A stretch of 64,000 bases of DNA, taken from contig OZ038527.1 of assembly GCA_964036665.1 (NCBI GenBank), forward strand, positions 20,172,221 through 20,236,220. Reading direction: 5' to 3'. The notes under the pieces are model-generated. The model saw only the letters and a program-made list of their open reading frames with translations. It ran no database searches and had not been told where the DNA came from. Positions 50,371 to 62,400 of the stretch are shown here, one piece after another; the stretch's first letter is position 1, and the number at the start of each line of letters is the position of its first letter. This DNA comes from Gordius sp. MW1 (Eukaryota > Nematomorpha > Gordioida > Gordea > Gordiidae). The position numbers and the translations under genes were made by a program.

Positions 50371-51941
50371 CGTGTTAGCATTAGTTGTGATGATGAAAGG
50401 TCATCCCCAAGTAAGAGCAATTAAATATGGTAACTATAGTCCTTACCTGAAATGCTTTTACATCCTTTGTGTGAGAGAATTATATGAGGGAAGGAGAGGA
50501 AGACAGAGGTCAAATTATATCACATTATTACACATACTTTATATGAAGATCGAACATTTTTCCCTCCACCCCAGCCCCTCTTCTCCCTTCCTTATCAAAT
50601 AAGTTTGGGGACACCCATAGAAGAAACAACATGACGCTATTATAAGATATGATGACAAAGGTAAAAAAAGCTTGATGTTTCACCGAGACTAAACCTCCTT
50701 TTTCCTTTGGCTAAAGGTCGTCTCTCAGGCAAGAGAGAAAAGAGAGAGCTAGTAGAATTAGGTAAATCTTGAAGCTCCTAGCAATTTTATTTTAATAACG
50801 CAACCTTAATAGGTGAGACAAATAAATAATTTTTATTATTTGATCCTAGTCCCAATTAATTTTATTGAATAAAAATTAGATCGAAAAATTTAAATTTCTT
50901 AGGCTGACTTTAAAGCTATGATACCGTTTTTAACCCTTCAAGATTTTTGAGAGAATCACAACTTCTGTTGTATCATATGATTTTTAAAATTATTCCTATT
51001 GAGTGATAAATTGAAACATTAATAAATCATATGTTAAGAGCGAACAACTTGACGTATAACCAAAATTAAGCATAAATTAAGTCAAATATTTAAATATCGC
51101 ATAATTTTATTATTAAAAGTAGAAAAGAATCGAAGAATTATGCGTTTATGTAAATGTTTACTAAGAGACGTGATACTCAAAGTAATTTAACATTTAATAT
51201 ACAAGTTTTACAAATATGCTTCATTCATTTGAATCTCTCCAAGAAAAGACATGCATAATTTAGAGCACTTTTGTTTAAATCTCTTTATTATGGTTAAAAA
51301 AAAATTCAATTTCTGGCGAAGCCCATGAATGAGAAAGTTCGTTATTTATTAGGCATTCAGGTTAGGCGCTGCATTTTATAATTAAAATCCCGTCTCATGT
51401 TTGTTTCCACATCACAAAGTTCACACGAGTTCACTCGAAGTTGTTTGATTCAATCACACGAAATTACTTTGAAATTGCATAAGATAAAATCTCTTATGTC
51501 CAAAAAAAGAACGGGAGGAGGTAAGAAAAAAATAAAACACATTTTAAACAACACTGATTTTGGTTTTATTAAAAAGCCAAATTTATAAATCGTGAATTTT
51601 AATATAAGATCTGCCCCTTCCAATTCATGAAGCTCAATTTCAAATGTTTAAATTATGGTACGCGTTTATTGATCAATATGTGGTAATGTACTATATATTG
51701 ATAACAAGAATATGTAATATGACAAATCGTTAAAACAACGTGAATAAATCTAACAACTTTATAAATAATATAAGCCTATATAAATGTGATATACAAGTGT
51801 TGTATGCTCTCTAAGGTGGGTGGGGACTTATAATAATTTAATTTAAAAGGATTGCAGTTAATTTAACTTTTATGAAATCACCCCCAGGGTGTGTTCATTT
51901 GTGATGCTATGCAAAACGACGAATAAATACCGCCACCTAGT
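50371..51941. other. Region downstream of Polycomb
   Basis: AT-rich sequence containing the presumed Polycomb 3' UTR at its right end. No other gene was recognised. Confidence 0.5.
51665..51670 (-). terminator. Candidate polyadenylation signal, Polycomb
   Basis: TTTATT on the plus strand gives AATAAA on the minus strand about 270 bp past the Polycomb stop. Another is at 51565-51570. Confidence 0.35.
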
Positions 51942-54204
51942 TTAAGTTTTAATTTGAAAAAAATTATTGGGTTCTTCGACGGGACATTCGTAAAAGGTGA
52001 CGGCAAAATTTTTGCCATCAACTTCGGTGATCAAAATTTTATCGATCAATTGCCGATGTTGTTTGAAGAAGCGTTGAAAGGAAGCATCCACTTTCCTTTC
52101 ACATTTTTGCGGGATTTCTGCGCTATCTACCGCTAAAAGTTGTGAAGAGTTAACGACGTTTTGTGCTGGTAAATGTAATTTTTCTTTCGAAACACCATCT
52201 TTTTTGCTATTACAAGAAGGTGAGGAGGGGTGTGGGCGAGAGTGCCTTTTCTTCCCCTTTTTTCTGTGCGGGCTAGCAGCAGCCACAACCTTCTTAACCC
52301 GTTTTGGGGAGTTAGAAGGTTGGACTGTTGCTGGAATGATTTCGGGATTTTCCTGAATTACTAAAGGACCGGGAGATACTGGTGGTACATCGTTTTGAGT
52401 GTTTTTACTCAAGTGGTCATCAGGCTGTTTCGTTAATTCCGCTATGGACAAGGGATTAGGGTTATCGTTAAAGCGTATCACGCTAACGCCCTGTTTAATC
52501 CTCAAGGCATCGGAGTTCAATTCCGGCCCCGGACTTTTAATTGTATCCATTTCTTCACACTTTGTCTCCTCCTCTAAAATGCTATTATCGAACCCACTTA
52601 AAGGGGACTCATGCTCTTCCGAATTTGGACTGGGGGCTAAAATTCTTTTGATGGGTTTAGAGGTTTTACGTCTATTGCCATTCGCGTGTCCCGCGATTAT
52701 ATGATCGAACGAAGAGGGTCTTAGGGGGGCGGCTGACGTAATCAAGCCTTGTTGATAGTGAAAGTTAGAATCGCGACCAATTGGCTCGGGCGGCGTTGAA
52801 TGGGAAGGAAAAGGGGTCGCGAGCATTTTGTTGTTGGAAGCGGCTATCAAATTGCAATTTTGCAGGGAAGTTATGGTACTCAAGACGTCCCGTATATTTA
52901 TGTGATCCGAAGCCGCTTGAAGGAGGGAATGGCGAGAGAGAAGGGAAGATTGCATTGCGTCAGCTACCGTTAAAATGGGTGACCTGGTGATATTGTTGAT
53001 ATTACCGGACCCACTCGAAGATTGTGGTGGGCCAAGATTGACCGCTAGCCTAGAAGCTCTCCTCCGAGGCCCTTCAGCGCTATTGCTACTGCATTGAGAC
53101 TCATCCTTGCCCGTTAACTTGATATGAAAATAAAGGAATTTACTTAGTCCAATCGGTTTCTCTTAATTATTCCATATTTTATCATTGGATATTATTTAGA
53201 TAAAGCTGAAGGAGACGAATAAATATACTTAATTCCTATTTAATTACAAAGTTTTTCCTAGTGAGATCAAAATCAATACTAAAAGGGCAAAAAGTTCATT
53301 GACTATTTAAAAGAAAGGGAGAATTTTAAAAAAGTTTTATTGCAATCAAGGTCATCGGCTGTCCGTCTTTGACTAGTCTGTAATTTATTTATCGGATTAA
53401 AAGTGAATTTAAATAACTTTTTACTTGTTTCAAAGTAGATTTTGTATCGGAGTCTGGGTTAGACGCAGTGTCCGCTTTCCTTTTAATGAGCGACCTTCGT
53501 TCCCTGTTAAGAGGTTAAAAACGTTGTTAAAAAGCGGTTATGACCAAATACTTTTAAAGCAAGTAAAACTAAAAGTACAAACCTTTTTCTAAAGTTCAAC
53601 TTTCTATAAATATAGCAATATAAATTGAAAATAATTTAATTTAACATAAGACAAAAATATTTTTGGCATGCAAATATATCGCCGCATTTTATTTTACGAA
53701 ATGGAAGGAGAAGGAGCTTTTAATTTCCAAAGTAATTACCAAAATTCATAAAGTAGTCTGCTACTAAATTAGACAAATGTTAAAAGGACGTGGAAATTTG
53801 GAAGCAAAATTTATAAGCAGTTTGATTTATTAAAATGGAAAAGTAAAAAATAAAGTGAAATGATATCGACAAAAACGCTTACCTTAATTTGAATGCATCC
53901 AGTAATCTGCGGTCAAGAATATTTTCGGACGGTTCCCAGGTATTATGTCTAAAGATATTTTATGCTTAATAATTCATTTATAACTTTACTTATCACTCCA
54001 ATCTCTCCATTTGACGTAATAATAAATCTTGCCCTAAGCAAACGGGAAAAACATCAAAATAATATTGGAAAAAAAATGGAAGATATTGATTGTAATTTTC
54101 ATTAAATAAGGTCATACTTTTTGAGTTCGGCTCTTGATTATTTTTTCGGCTGCGTATATTTTATCGCCCAGATTGGAATTACTTTGTCTGCCCCCAGAAT
54201 TCAT
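51942..54204 (-). CDS. Pc: Polycomb (CBX-type chromodomain protein), 5 coding exons, 483 aa
   Basis: Polycomb is the PRC1 subunit that binds H3K27me3 and recruits the complex to repressed genes in the nucleus. The N-terminal chromodomain (residues about 15-66) reads KIYAAEKIIKSR, YYYVKWRDWSDKHNTWEP and ENILDRRLLDAF. The aromatic cage is present as Y17, W38 and W41, with the same spacing as in fly Polycomb (Y26, W47, W50). The C-terminal Pc box, which binds RING1, is recognisable at about residues 449-470 (LIDKILITEVDGKNFAVTF). Between them is a long Ser/Pro/Asn-rich linker with a basic cluster (HRKKGKKRHSRPH, about residue 375-390). Fly Pc is 390 aa. The start ATG follows an in-frame TAG. Minus-strand exons: 54204-54118, 54033-53990, 53948-53883, 53503-53425, 53117-51942, summing to 484 codons with the stop. 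Confidence 0.96.
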
Positions 54205-54900
54205 CGTTAAGATTTCTATGGATGGCTATTATAATATGAATTTTGAAATTGCCCAAACTTGAAACCATTTTAATGCTTGGTTGTTTCCAAAATTTGATTT
54301 ACCGCTCTCACGTCGTGAATTGATGGATTTATGTTTGTGTAAAAAAGGAGAAGCCTCAGGCTGGGGCCCTATCTTTCTTGTGGTACCGCCTGAGCGCGCA
54401 CGTGTTAAAAAACGACAAAAAGTTTCGAATTACAAATTACGACTGCAATTTCCACATTAATAATTTTTGATGCGTTAGCAGTAGATTTTGAAAGGGGGCC
54501 CCTATAGGATGGGTAGGTAGGTAGTGTTTATTTATTTTCGAGTTTAGTTACGTGCACACCCATAGGATATGATATATTAAGGGCCCGCCGAGGAGGGTGA
54601 AAATCGATAGGACTATGCCTTTTTATTTTCGTTTGCGTCGCACGTTAAATAATAAAATTGCAGTCTGAACTAAGATTTTGATTTATTTTAAAGACCAAAA
54701 TCCGAGCGAATGCATAAACTTAGGGTTTATAAAAGCGGGTAAATTTGTAAATTTTACGATTTCCGGAGAGAACCGCAAAAAATCAATAAATTTCCGAAAA
54801 GTTTCCCCTCCTGCCTTTCACTCATCATATGGGAAGGGGGGATTCGTGCGTGCGCTATTTCTGTGAAACGAAGAGAGAGAAAAATATATGAAAGGAGGCG

Positions 54901-54922
54901 AGGGAGGGAGAGAGAGAGAGAG
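54901..54922. repeat. (GGGA/GA)n microsatellite
   Basis: Purine-only run, GGGAGGGA then GA repeats. Confidence 0.75.
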
Positions 54923-55161
54923 CAATGATAATAAGAGTTAGGCTGGTTGTGTTGTTTATACCAAAAATAATAAGGATTTATTTATTTACTTTTACCAGCA
55001 GGCGGAACCTCCCCCTCCCCCTAAGGCTCACACATAAATTATTTTTTATTTATTTATTCGCCTACACCAGTAGCTATAAAGGGAGAGAGGGGTTTCTGTT
55101 TTTGAGCTAAATGCGTTGCATAACTAACTAGAGCATATGAAATATCGTTACGGCTCTTCAA

Positions 55162-55183
55162 GCTGGCTGGCTGGCTGGCTGGC
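55162..55183. repeat. (CTGG)n microsatellite
   Basis: About five perfect CTGG/GGCT units. Confidence 0.8.
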
Positions 55184-55316
55184 AAATCAAATGTCATAGC
55201 ATAAATTATGCAACCCTTTAAACAGGGTGATGACTTTTGAATGACGTCTCCCCTCCTATCAGCGACTCTCTAAGCATTGAAAAATGTTTTTTTTAAAAAT
55301 ATAGAGAAAAAAGATG

Positions 55317-55481
55317 CATGGGCGTAGCCAAGAGGGGGGGGGGTGGCTGTCCCCCCCCTCTTAATATAAAAATCTGTTTTAATATACTAAAATTATGGCT
55401 CTAATTCTCAAAAAATGATCATTTTGCCTCTCCATAAATCACTATTGCCCCCCTTTAATCCAAAAGCTGACTGCGCCCATG
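55317..55481. mobile_element. CATGGGCGTAGCC-family MITE
   Basis: CATGGGCGTAGCCAAGAGG to GCTGACTGCGCCCATG with C and G tracts next to each end. Flanks are only partly similar. Confidence 0.8.
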
Positions 55482-56512
55482 AAAGAGTGTCTAGCTTAAG
55501 CTTAAAAAATTATTCTGCTAGTTCATTCCATCTTTCATTTTTAAAAATTTTCTTACAATAACATACGGAAGGCGCCAAAATAACTCCTTATTAGTCACCC
55601 TAAATATGTAATATAATTCTTATTATTCTACCAATTTTAACATTATAAGGTTTTTTTAACCCGATAGAAGTTTATTTCCAAATAATCATGTATGTTATAT
55701 GCTATTAAAATATATTAAATTAATGAGCTGGCATCGAGTCATGGATTGAGATTGTATTAGATTTTACAATTCCCTCGTGATTATTTTAATGAATTATAAT
55801 GTAATATTGCATCACAAAATTGAAGCTCCAATGAGAGTAGTTTAGCAAATTCTCAAATAGATTTAATTTAAACAAAACTTTTTCTTACACAAGCAGGCGT
55901 GGTAACATAATAAAGTTAATTTTAAACAAAAACGCATTATATTTAGCTAATACGTATCAACAACAAAAAATCAAATTTAATCACGTATATATAATTTTTA
56001 AGAACTATTATTTATGTATAGAAACAGATATGCTCCAAGATTATTTCCTTTTTTGAAATGCGGACATATCACATAGTTGAATACAGAGAGGAGCTCGTTT
56101 AAAAAATTTATTAATGCTTAAAATGGCGAAATTTTTATAAATTATTATTTTTCCTCTCCTTAAATCATTATTGCACCTCCCTTTTTTACCTTAAATTTGC
56201 AATACAATAGTGTTAATGTGCGTATAATTAAAATGTAGTAACAAATAATAATGATTCATAGTTTATTAGCCATAAACCGAAATTACAGATTCCTCAATGA
56301 TTTAAATGCAAATTGCGCCTGGCTAAATAGACATAGGACAAAAGCGTCATGAATGTTGATTAAAATAGTTATGTGCATGGCATGCTAAAATCTCCATCGT
56401 TTTTATATTATTTACAATGTTTCATAAACCAATATTATATAATTGGGTATCTAAATCTTAACGATATAAATTTAAATCTAATGTATTATATTATATAAGA
56501 ATATTGTTATAC
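55482..56512. other. No feature recognised
   Basis: AT-rich DNA with a possible remnant of the MITE interior at about 56110-56190. No exon or RNA gene. Confidence 0.5.
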
Positions 56513-56677
56513 TTATGGGTGTAGGCAGGATTGCAATTAGAGGGGGCAATAATGATTTAGGGAGGGGCTAAATGATAATATTTTGAAATTTTCGCTAAAT
56601 TTATATAAATTTTCAAGAAATTGTTGAATTTAGAGGGGGGGCAGCTACCTTCTTGCCACCCCCTGACTACGCCCACG
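56513..56677. mobile_element. CATGGGCGTAGCC-family MITE, diverged
   Basis: TTATGGGTGTAGGCAGG to CCTGACTACGCCCACG with the AATAATGATTTAGGGAGGG interior. Confidence 0.75.
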
Positions 56678-56700
56678 ATCAGGACAATCATTATTGGAAA

Positions 56701-56859
56701 AATTGACGTAGTCAGGATTGGAACGAGAGGAGGGCAATAATGCCTTAGGGAGGGGCAAAATCATAATTTTTTTGACTGAGCCATAACTATATTAAATTTT
56801 TACGAATTCTCGAGATGAGGGCAATAGCCCCTCCCTGCCTCCCCTTGGCTACGCCCATG
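56701..56859. mobile_element. CATGGGCGTAGCC-family MITE, adjacent copy
   Basis: AATTGACGTAGTCAGG to CTTGGCTACGCCCATG, only about 24 bp after the previous copy and in the same orientation. Flanks ATTGGAAA and ATTGGCAT agree at six of eight positions. Confidence 0.75.
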
Positions 56860-57914
56860 ATTGGCATACTGTATTCTATATTTAGACGGCGAATTAAAAA
56901 AAAAATTTTTAGAATATACTAAATCTCAACTTTAGTATGATGTTTTAAAAAATTCAGTTATAAATATCTGCTATTATTTTAGAAATTAGTATTTGAAATT
57001 ATTATTTCAATTGCAAAATTCAAATCGTACACAATTTAAATCAGCATTAATTTAAAAAACTACAAAGTTTTTTCGTTAAGTTTCCGGGTAAAAGATGAAT
57101 TATTTATTTCATAGACTTACTTTTTGCGAATTGCTTGATAAATTTTGGAGCCGTGGTAAAAAAAGGTGGAGAGGAAGTTAAAGATGTTCGTCGTAGGGAA
57201 GGGAGAATGAGTTCTAATTCTTAGTGAAACTTGTGAGGAATTTAAAATATTGTCAAGGTTCTGTTCTTGATAGAACGCTCCTTTTCAGCGTATAAATAGA
57301 TTTTAGGCCACAATTAGCAAAACTTTTTGTATTGATAAAAAATTCATGTCATCTAACGCCAAGCAAATTAAGGTGAGATTTAGATTGTTTTTACAATTTA
57401 TGTTTTGATTAAATTTTTGTAACTATTACTTGTCTATTTTTTACTTTCATACGCCCAAATTTTCGTTTTTAGAGTCTAAACATCCTATCCGATGTCCAGT
57501 TTTTATTCCCGTTACCTAGACAAATATAGATTTTTACATCCCATTGATTGTAAGTATTCTTAGTATAACTGTACGTAAAGATTCTTAATGGCTTTGAATT
57601 TTTTAAAGTAACAAGTTTATGAAAATATTCTTATTAATTAGAGTAAATGTTGTGTCCTCTTAATTGCATAAGTTCTTTTCATCCCCTTAAATGCTTTTGA
57701 CAATTCAAAAAAGGCTTCTTTTAGACTTGAAATAAATCAAATGCCATTATTTACTTTTAATCTTAAAATATCTGTTTCCAATAATATAAAATGGTTTTTA
57801 TCTAATTAATTCGTGGTGTTTAGCTAAGCTACTGGAGGTTCTTATCTAAAGATTTTATAAAAAAGGAGTTGGACTGTGCGAGCTATGAATGGAAATACCT
57901 ATGTCTATTGTCTA
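56860..57914. other. No feature recognised
   Basis: AT-rich DNA without a supported exon or repeat. Confidence 0.5.
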
Positions 57915-58089
57915 CATGGGCGTAGCCAGGGGGGGGCAGCCGCCCCCTAAATGGCGAAAAAAAATTTTTTAATGCAAAAAGCGCTAAAAATTAAAAAAAT
58001 TTATGTTTTGCCCCCCCCCCCTAATTGAACTTTTGAACGTTTTGCCACCCCCCCCCCCCCCCCTAATCCAAAACCTGGCTACGCCCATG
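57915..58089. mobile_element. CATGGGCGTAGCC-family MITE
   Basis: CATGGGCGTAGCCAGG to CCTGGCTACGCCCATG, well conserved, with two long C tracts. The flanks share only TCTA. Confidence 0.88.
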
Positions 58090-58147
58090 TCTATATATCT
58101 AAATGTAGGATCTAGGGTGACAACTTAGTCCAGCCAATATATTTAGA

Positions 58148-58304
58148 TAGTGTTGTAAAAACGGCTGGGTTTCGTTTGATCGACCTTTGATTTTAGTCGA
58201 CTAAATGTAAATATCAATAAACCAACGATTTTTTGGTCTATTTATGGTTAGTCGACTAATACCAAAGGTCGACCAATCAAAACCCAGCCGTTTTTACATC
58301 ACTA
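58148..58304. mobile_element. Short palindromic MITE
   Basis: TAGTGTTGTAAAAACGGCTG at the left and CAGCCGTTTTTACATCACTA at the right begin arms of about 55 bp that include matching GGTCGACC-like and TTAGTCGACTAA blocks. The element is 157 bp with an AT-rich loop. No clear target duplication. Confidence 0.8.
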
Positions 58305-58335
58305 TTAGACTTAACTATTGAACTAATAGCGCATC

Positions 58336-58609
58336 CAGGCGCGTAGGCAAGGGGAAAGCGGGAATTTTCTACCCCCTTGACCAAAATTTGAAATTTTTTT
58401 GAAGGTCCACCTCCTTTTTTAAGGTATAAAATCGATAGTAAATGCTCTGATTCATGAAGAGAAGATATTTTTCCAAAGCTAATTATATAGCGCCTTGAAG
58501 TTTCGCATATATTGTACGCGAAGTTTACTTTTGTTACATTATAAATAAAAGTGTCGAATTTTTTTTTATATTTTTCTTCCCCCTTGAGAAAATCTCGGCT
58601 ACGCGCCTG
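58336..58609. mobile_element. CAGGCGCGTAGCC-type MITE, copy 2
   Basis: CAGGCGCGTAGGCAAGG to CGGCTACGCGCCTG, 274 bp, collinear with the copy at 24116-24395. Flanks AGCGCATC (58328-58335) and AGCCCATC (58610-58617) agree at seven of eight positions. Confidence 0.85.
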
Positions 58610-58699
58610 AGCCCATCACTTCAAAATGAGCATATACGCGAATTTTTTCTAGATCGCCTTCACCCCCCCCCCCCCACCCTTCATTCACCTTTCATTTTT

Positions 58700-60257
58700 A
58701 CATCATTCGTTCGGATTTTTGGGTCTATATGACCCATAACTTTAAATCGCTACAATTTCTAAAGTACTAGGAGTTAAAATTTAAAATTTTAGACATATAT
58801 TAAATGATCTTTTGCCAATAATTTGAGCTCTTAAATTTATATTTTTGTTCATAACTTTTTATTTTATCGCTAATTATAACCGACCCGGTAAAATTTTAAA
58901 TTATTTTTCACTGTGTATACTAAATTTTACTTTAACAAAAATCTATCCAATATTTTTAGATATTTTTTACATATTTTTAAAATATAGACTTGAAGCAAAA
59001 AAAAACAAAAAAAAATTATTTAAAATAAATAATGCGAAATATAGATATTTCGGTTTAAATACCATCAACATTAAATTTACTGGCTAAGTTTAAATTTATA
59101 TATTTTTGAAAATAATTTAATTTAAGATATAATTTTTTTTTCATTGATTAATATAATTTTCCTCTTTAATTTAAACCATTAATATAGTTTCTAGCCCTCT
59201 TAGTTTTTGTTTTATAAAGTTTTAATGGGGCGCAATTTTTTTGAAGAATTTTTAACAGTGTAACACTTAATTTTTCAATAAAGCCCTCAAAGCAATTTTT
59301 AAAAATTAAACTTTTATATTATTTGGAAGTTGCACACAATTAATTTTACAATTTATTGTTTATTCAATAATATTATCAGCGTCCTTACAATGCAAACATG
59401 TCAGATACATATGAGTTTTACAAATATATTTTTTACAAATAGCGCAATAAGTGCTATGTTTGTTGTGATTTTGACATAATTTGCAACGACCTCTAGCTTT
59501 TTGGGGGGGGCGATGAGTGAACGTCCTTTGTACCCAAGAGTTGATGAATCAATAGTTTGGTTTTGTACCTCAAAGAAGGTAGAGACAATCGATCAATCAA
59601 AAAGGGCTTTATTAATTCTAATGCCAATTCTTTTAAAACCTTGCTCCTCGTTAGTTTTACACCACTATTTGCCAGATAAATTATTTGGGAATTTATTCCA
59701 GACTACTAATAGATAAACAGTCATCAGTATCACTTTCTGAGCTACCTAAAAATCTTAAAAACCAAAAAAAAATGTTACTTCCCCAATCAGAATTTTCAAA
59801 AATATCCGAAATTTTAAAAGATTCCATGTGAAAAGAAAAAAAGAAATACGCGGGAACAAATCAGCTGCTTAATATTGGCATGGATAGATTCCACGAGGAA
59901 ACAAAAAGTCAAATTTAAAATCGTCATAATTTACAAAATATATGAGCTAGAGAAAAATTTATTTTTTCGATATCATTTGGGTATTAGTTTTTATCATTTA
60001 AGCAAAAAAAAAATTTTTTTTTGAAAAAAAAATATCCTCCGTTCGCTTTAGGGGTCAATATGACCCAAGACGTCCAAAAAACCATGATATATTTAGAACC
60101 AATGGGTGAAAACTAACCAAAATTTGCAGAGTTGTAATATGATAAAATTTGTTAAGCTACTGAAAAATCTGAAGCTCTATGTTCATTACTTTTTTTTTCT
60201 TGCATGTTTTTAGAAAGGCTTGGGTCATATTAACCCAAAAAGCGTACGGAGGGTTAA
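58700..60257 (-). mobile_element. piggyBac remnant
   Basis: The right end reads CCCAAAAAGCGTACGGAGGG directly followed by TTAA (60254-60257), the piggyBac target site. The related motif GTTCGGATTTTTGGGTCTAT then ATGACCC is at about 58707-58732, and CCTCCGTTCGCTTTAGGGG then TCAATATGACCC is at 60036-60068. A coding trace of the transposase C-terminus lies between, on the minus strand. The left TTAA end is not preserved, so the outer limit on that side is approximate. Confidence 0.6.
59360..59503 (-). pseudogene. piggyBac transposase C-terminal cysteine-rich domain fragment
   Basis: The minus-strand frame ending at the TAA 59360-59362 encodes KARGRCKLCQNHNKHSTYC then AICKKYICKTHMYLTCLHC. This is the C-x2-C, C-x2-C, C, H, C-x2-C pattern of the RING-like domain that ends piggyBac transposases. 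Upstream coding similarity is lost to stops and shifts, and the catalytic Asp-containing core is not recognisable. Confidence 0.65.
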
Positions 60258-60563
60258 GAATATTCAGGTCATGACTAATTTGGAGAGGCATAAAAACGTT
60301 TTCTGATATTTTAAAGTAAAATTTGTTAGATATAATTTTTAAAAACCATCCTGCCTTTCCTTGATTGCATTTTTGAGGAAAATCAATGCAATTTAGCCAA
60401 TTTTACTAAATATACAGAATTTAGGGATTAAATGGTAGGGTGGGAGTTGCGGTTTTTTCATGTTTAATTCAGATTTTATCAATTAAATAATCATTTTGAA
60501 ACAACAAATTTTATTTAAATGCCTACAATTATTTTAAAAAGGCCAAATTTTATGCTTGCTCGA
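60258..60563. other. No feature recognised
   Basis: AT-rich spacer between the piggyBac remnant and a MITE. Confidence 0.5.
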
Positions 60564-60923
60564 CATGGGCGTAACCAGGTTTTGGTATCTTGTTAAAATG
60601 CTAACTTGCTTCAACTCCAGCTTCCATCTGCTCGAGTTTCTGCTCGGCCCTCGAGCATTTTTATGCTATTGTTCTGCCTAGTGCGCCGAACAGCGAGCAC
60701 ATATTGTGCTACCGCGCATATTGAGCAACTGAGTGTGCGTGATCGCGTATGGAGTTTGAAGCAAGTTAGCAATTTAACAACTATAGGTTTTGGATAGGGG
60801 GGGGGGGCGAAACGTTTAAAAGTTCAAGGAGTGGCAAAACTAATTTTTTTTTAATTTGTAAGGGTTTTGCATTGAAACTTTTTTTTCTCGTCATTTAGGC
60901 CCCCCCCTCTGGCTACGCCTATG
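60564..60923. mobile_element. CATGGGCGTAGCC-family MITE, interrupted
   Basis: CATGGGCGTAACCAGG at the left and CTGGCTACGCCTATG at the right. A 200-bp foreign element sits 22 bp inside the left end. Without it the copy has normal size (about 150 bp). Confidence 0.88.
60586..60785. mobile_element. Nested MITE with 8-bp target duplication
   Basis: Arms TTGTTAAAATGCTAACTTGC and GCAAGTTAGCAATTTAACAA are inverted repeats extending to the AACTCC/GGAGTT block. GGTTTTGG is present on both sides (60578-60585 and 60786-60793), and the host MITE normally has one copy of this sequence. The inside is GC-richer than its surroundings, with palindromic GAGCA/TGCTC motifs. It is a hAT-type MITE by duplication length. 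Confidence 0.9.
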
Positions 60924-62400
60924 CTGCTTGTATTTCGAATCACATTAGCGTAGCGTAGCTAGAAGTAATAAGTTTTTGTTTTGTATTTTGGCGTAGGGAA
61001 GGAGTAAGGGAACGGCTTCTTTTCCCTGGGTCCTGGCTACCCCTTTGCCTAATCTAAAAATACTATAGATTATATTTTATTTCACTCTTAATTTTAAAAT
61101 ATCAAATCAATCAGGTTTAATTATTAATGCCATAGCTTACCTCACAATGCGTATACTCGAAATATATTCAATAAAATACAGTAAAATTAGGTATTTTAAA
61201 AACACCCATACAGAAATTTAAGGATTTACATTTTTTAGGTAAGATATGAAAGTTCATATATTGCGGTTAAGATTTATCAATTGTTGTAAAGAGATGATAA
61301 ATGTGGTATTGTGTCTGCCCTTCTCAAATTTAAATTTTTTCACATGTGCTGCAGATGCTATTCTGAGCTAGATAAAATAATGAAGTAGTAAATCATGTTT
61401 GTTTATGCCTTATTTTTTAAATTGGGTGGTTTGTTGTTAATTTATGATTTTGTAGAAATTATGATTTTTGCACATTTATTAATATTTTAGTTTAGAAAAT
61501 GAGATATTGGCGTTTTTTTGTTGACGCCCTGGAAATTACAAAACTTTGAGAAAAGAATTAATTCGTTTTAAAAATTAGCACAAAGATCAAAAAGTTCCTG
61601 AAAACTGTGCATATATTTATAATTTTGTTTAATTTTTAATAGCCAGGAGCAAAATTAACTTGTGGCTCAAAAATCCTTTAAGACTTATAGAATATAAGTT
61701 CTTAAACAATTTCTGATTAAATGAAGCTAATTGTATATATTTGGAGAATGTCTTGTTTATTAAAAAACTTGTGCAAGTTTTTTAAGAATTTAAATTTGTT
61801 TAAAAAATATATTTAATAAAAATGTTAAGTTTTTTACCCTTTCATCCTCTGATTAAAATACGTTCAAAATTAATATTCAAGGTAGTACTTTTCTCCTAGC
61901 AATAATTTTAATGGGCAAATGTTCTAAATTGGTGCAATTTCAGATAAAAAAAAAAGAACTTTTGTTTGCTCTAAATATTTCAAATTTTTTTAATCAGTTT
62001 TTATTTTATTAAATCAAACAGTTGAAAATGATATAATGTGTTAAAATAAAAATGGTTCTTGCGTAACATGAAATTAAACGATGAATCTTTTTACAACGGA
62101 CACGGCCTGTCATTATATTATGGATTTCTGCATTAAAATGCGCCTATTGTAGATATTATTTTGAAATTTATAATGTATATGTGGACGAAAAATTACGATT
62201 TAATTCGTGGCAAGATAGATCGTCTACCTAACTAGTAATAAAATTAAGATGGGAAAGTACAAATTGTGGAGTACTTTGTGATAGTTTGCCTGGGGGATAT
62301 ATAAGTCTAGGAAATCCCAACTAAATGTCGATCGATAACTGTTAACGCCAGTCCTAAAACCTTATTTATCCACTAATATTAACTCTGCACCATGATAAAT
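60924..62400. other. No gene recognised
   Basis: AT-rich DNA. A weak MITE trace (GCGTAG, CCTGGCTACCCCTTTG) is visible at about 60990-61050. Confidence 0.45.

Larger units (their letters stand above)
54205..55316. other. Upstream region of Polycomb
   Basis: The Polycomb promoter should lie here. A relatively GC-rich patch at 54355-54405 (GGGGCCC, GCGCGCACGTG) contains a CACGTG E-box core. Beyond it are purine-rich and pyrimidine-rich runs. No gene is recognisable. Confidence 0.4.

Noticed and set aside
52955-52957. ATG at 52957-52955 as the Polycomb start
   Set aside because: The open frame continues upstream to a splice acceptor at 53118 and four further exons supply the chromodomain.
52399-52990. 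Plus-strand open frames over the Polycomb locus
   Set aside because: They are antisense shadows of the large last exon of Polycomb and show no recognisable protein.
59501-59716. Plus-strand 71-codon frame next to the G tract
   Set aside because: It opposes the piggyBac transposase remnant, which reads on the minus strand.
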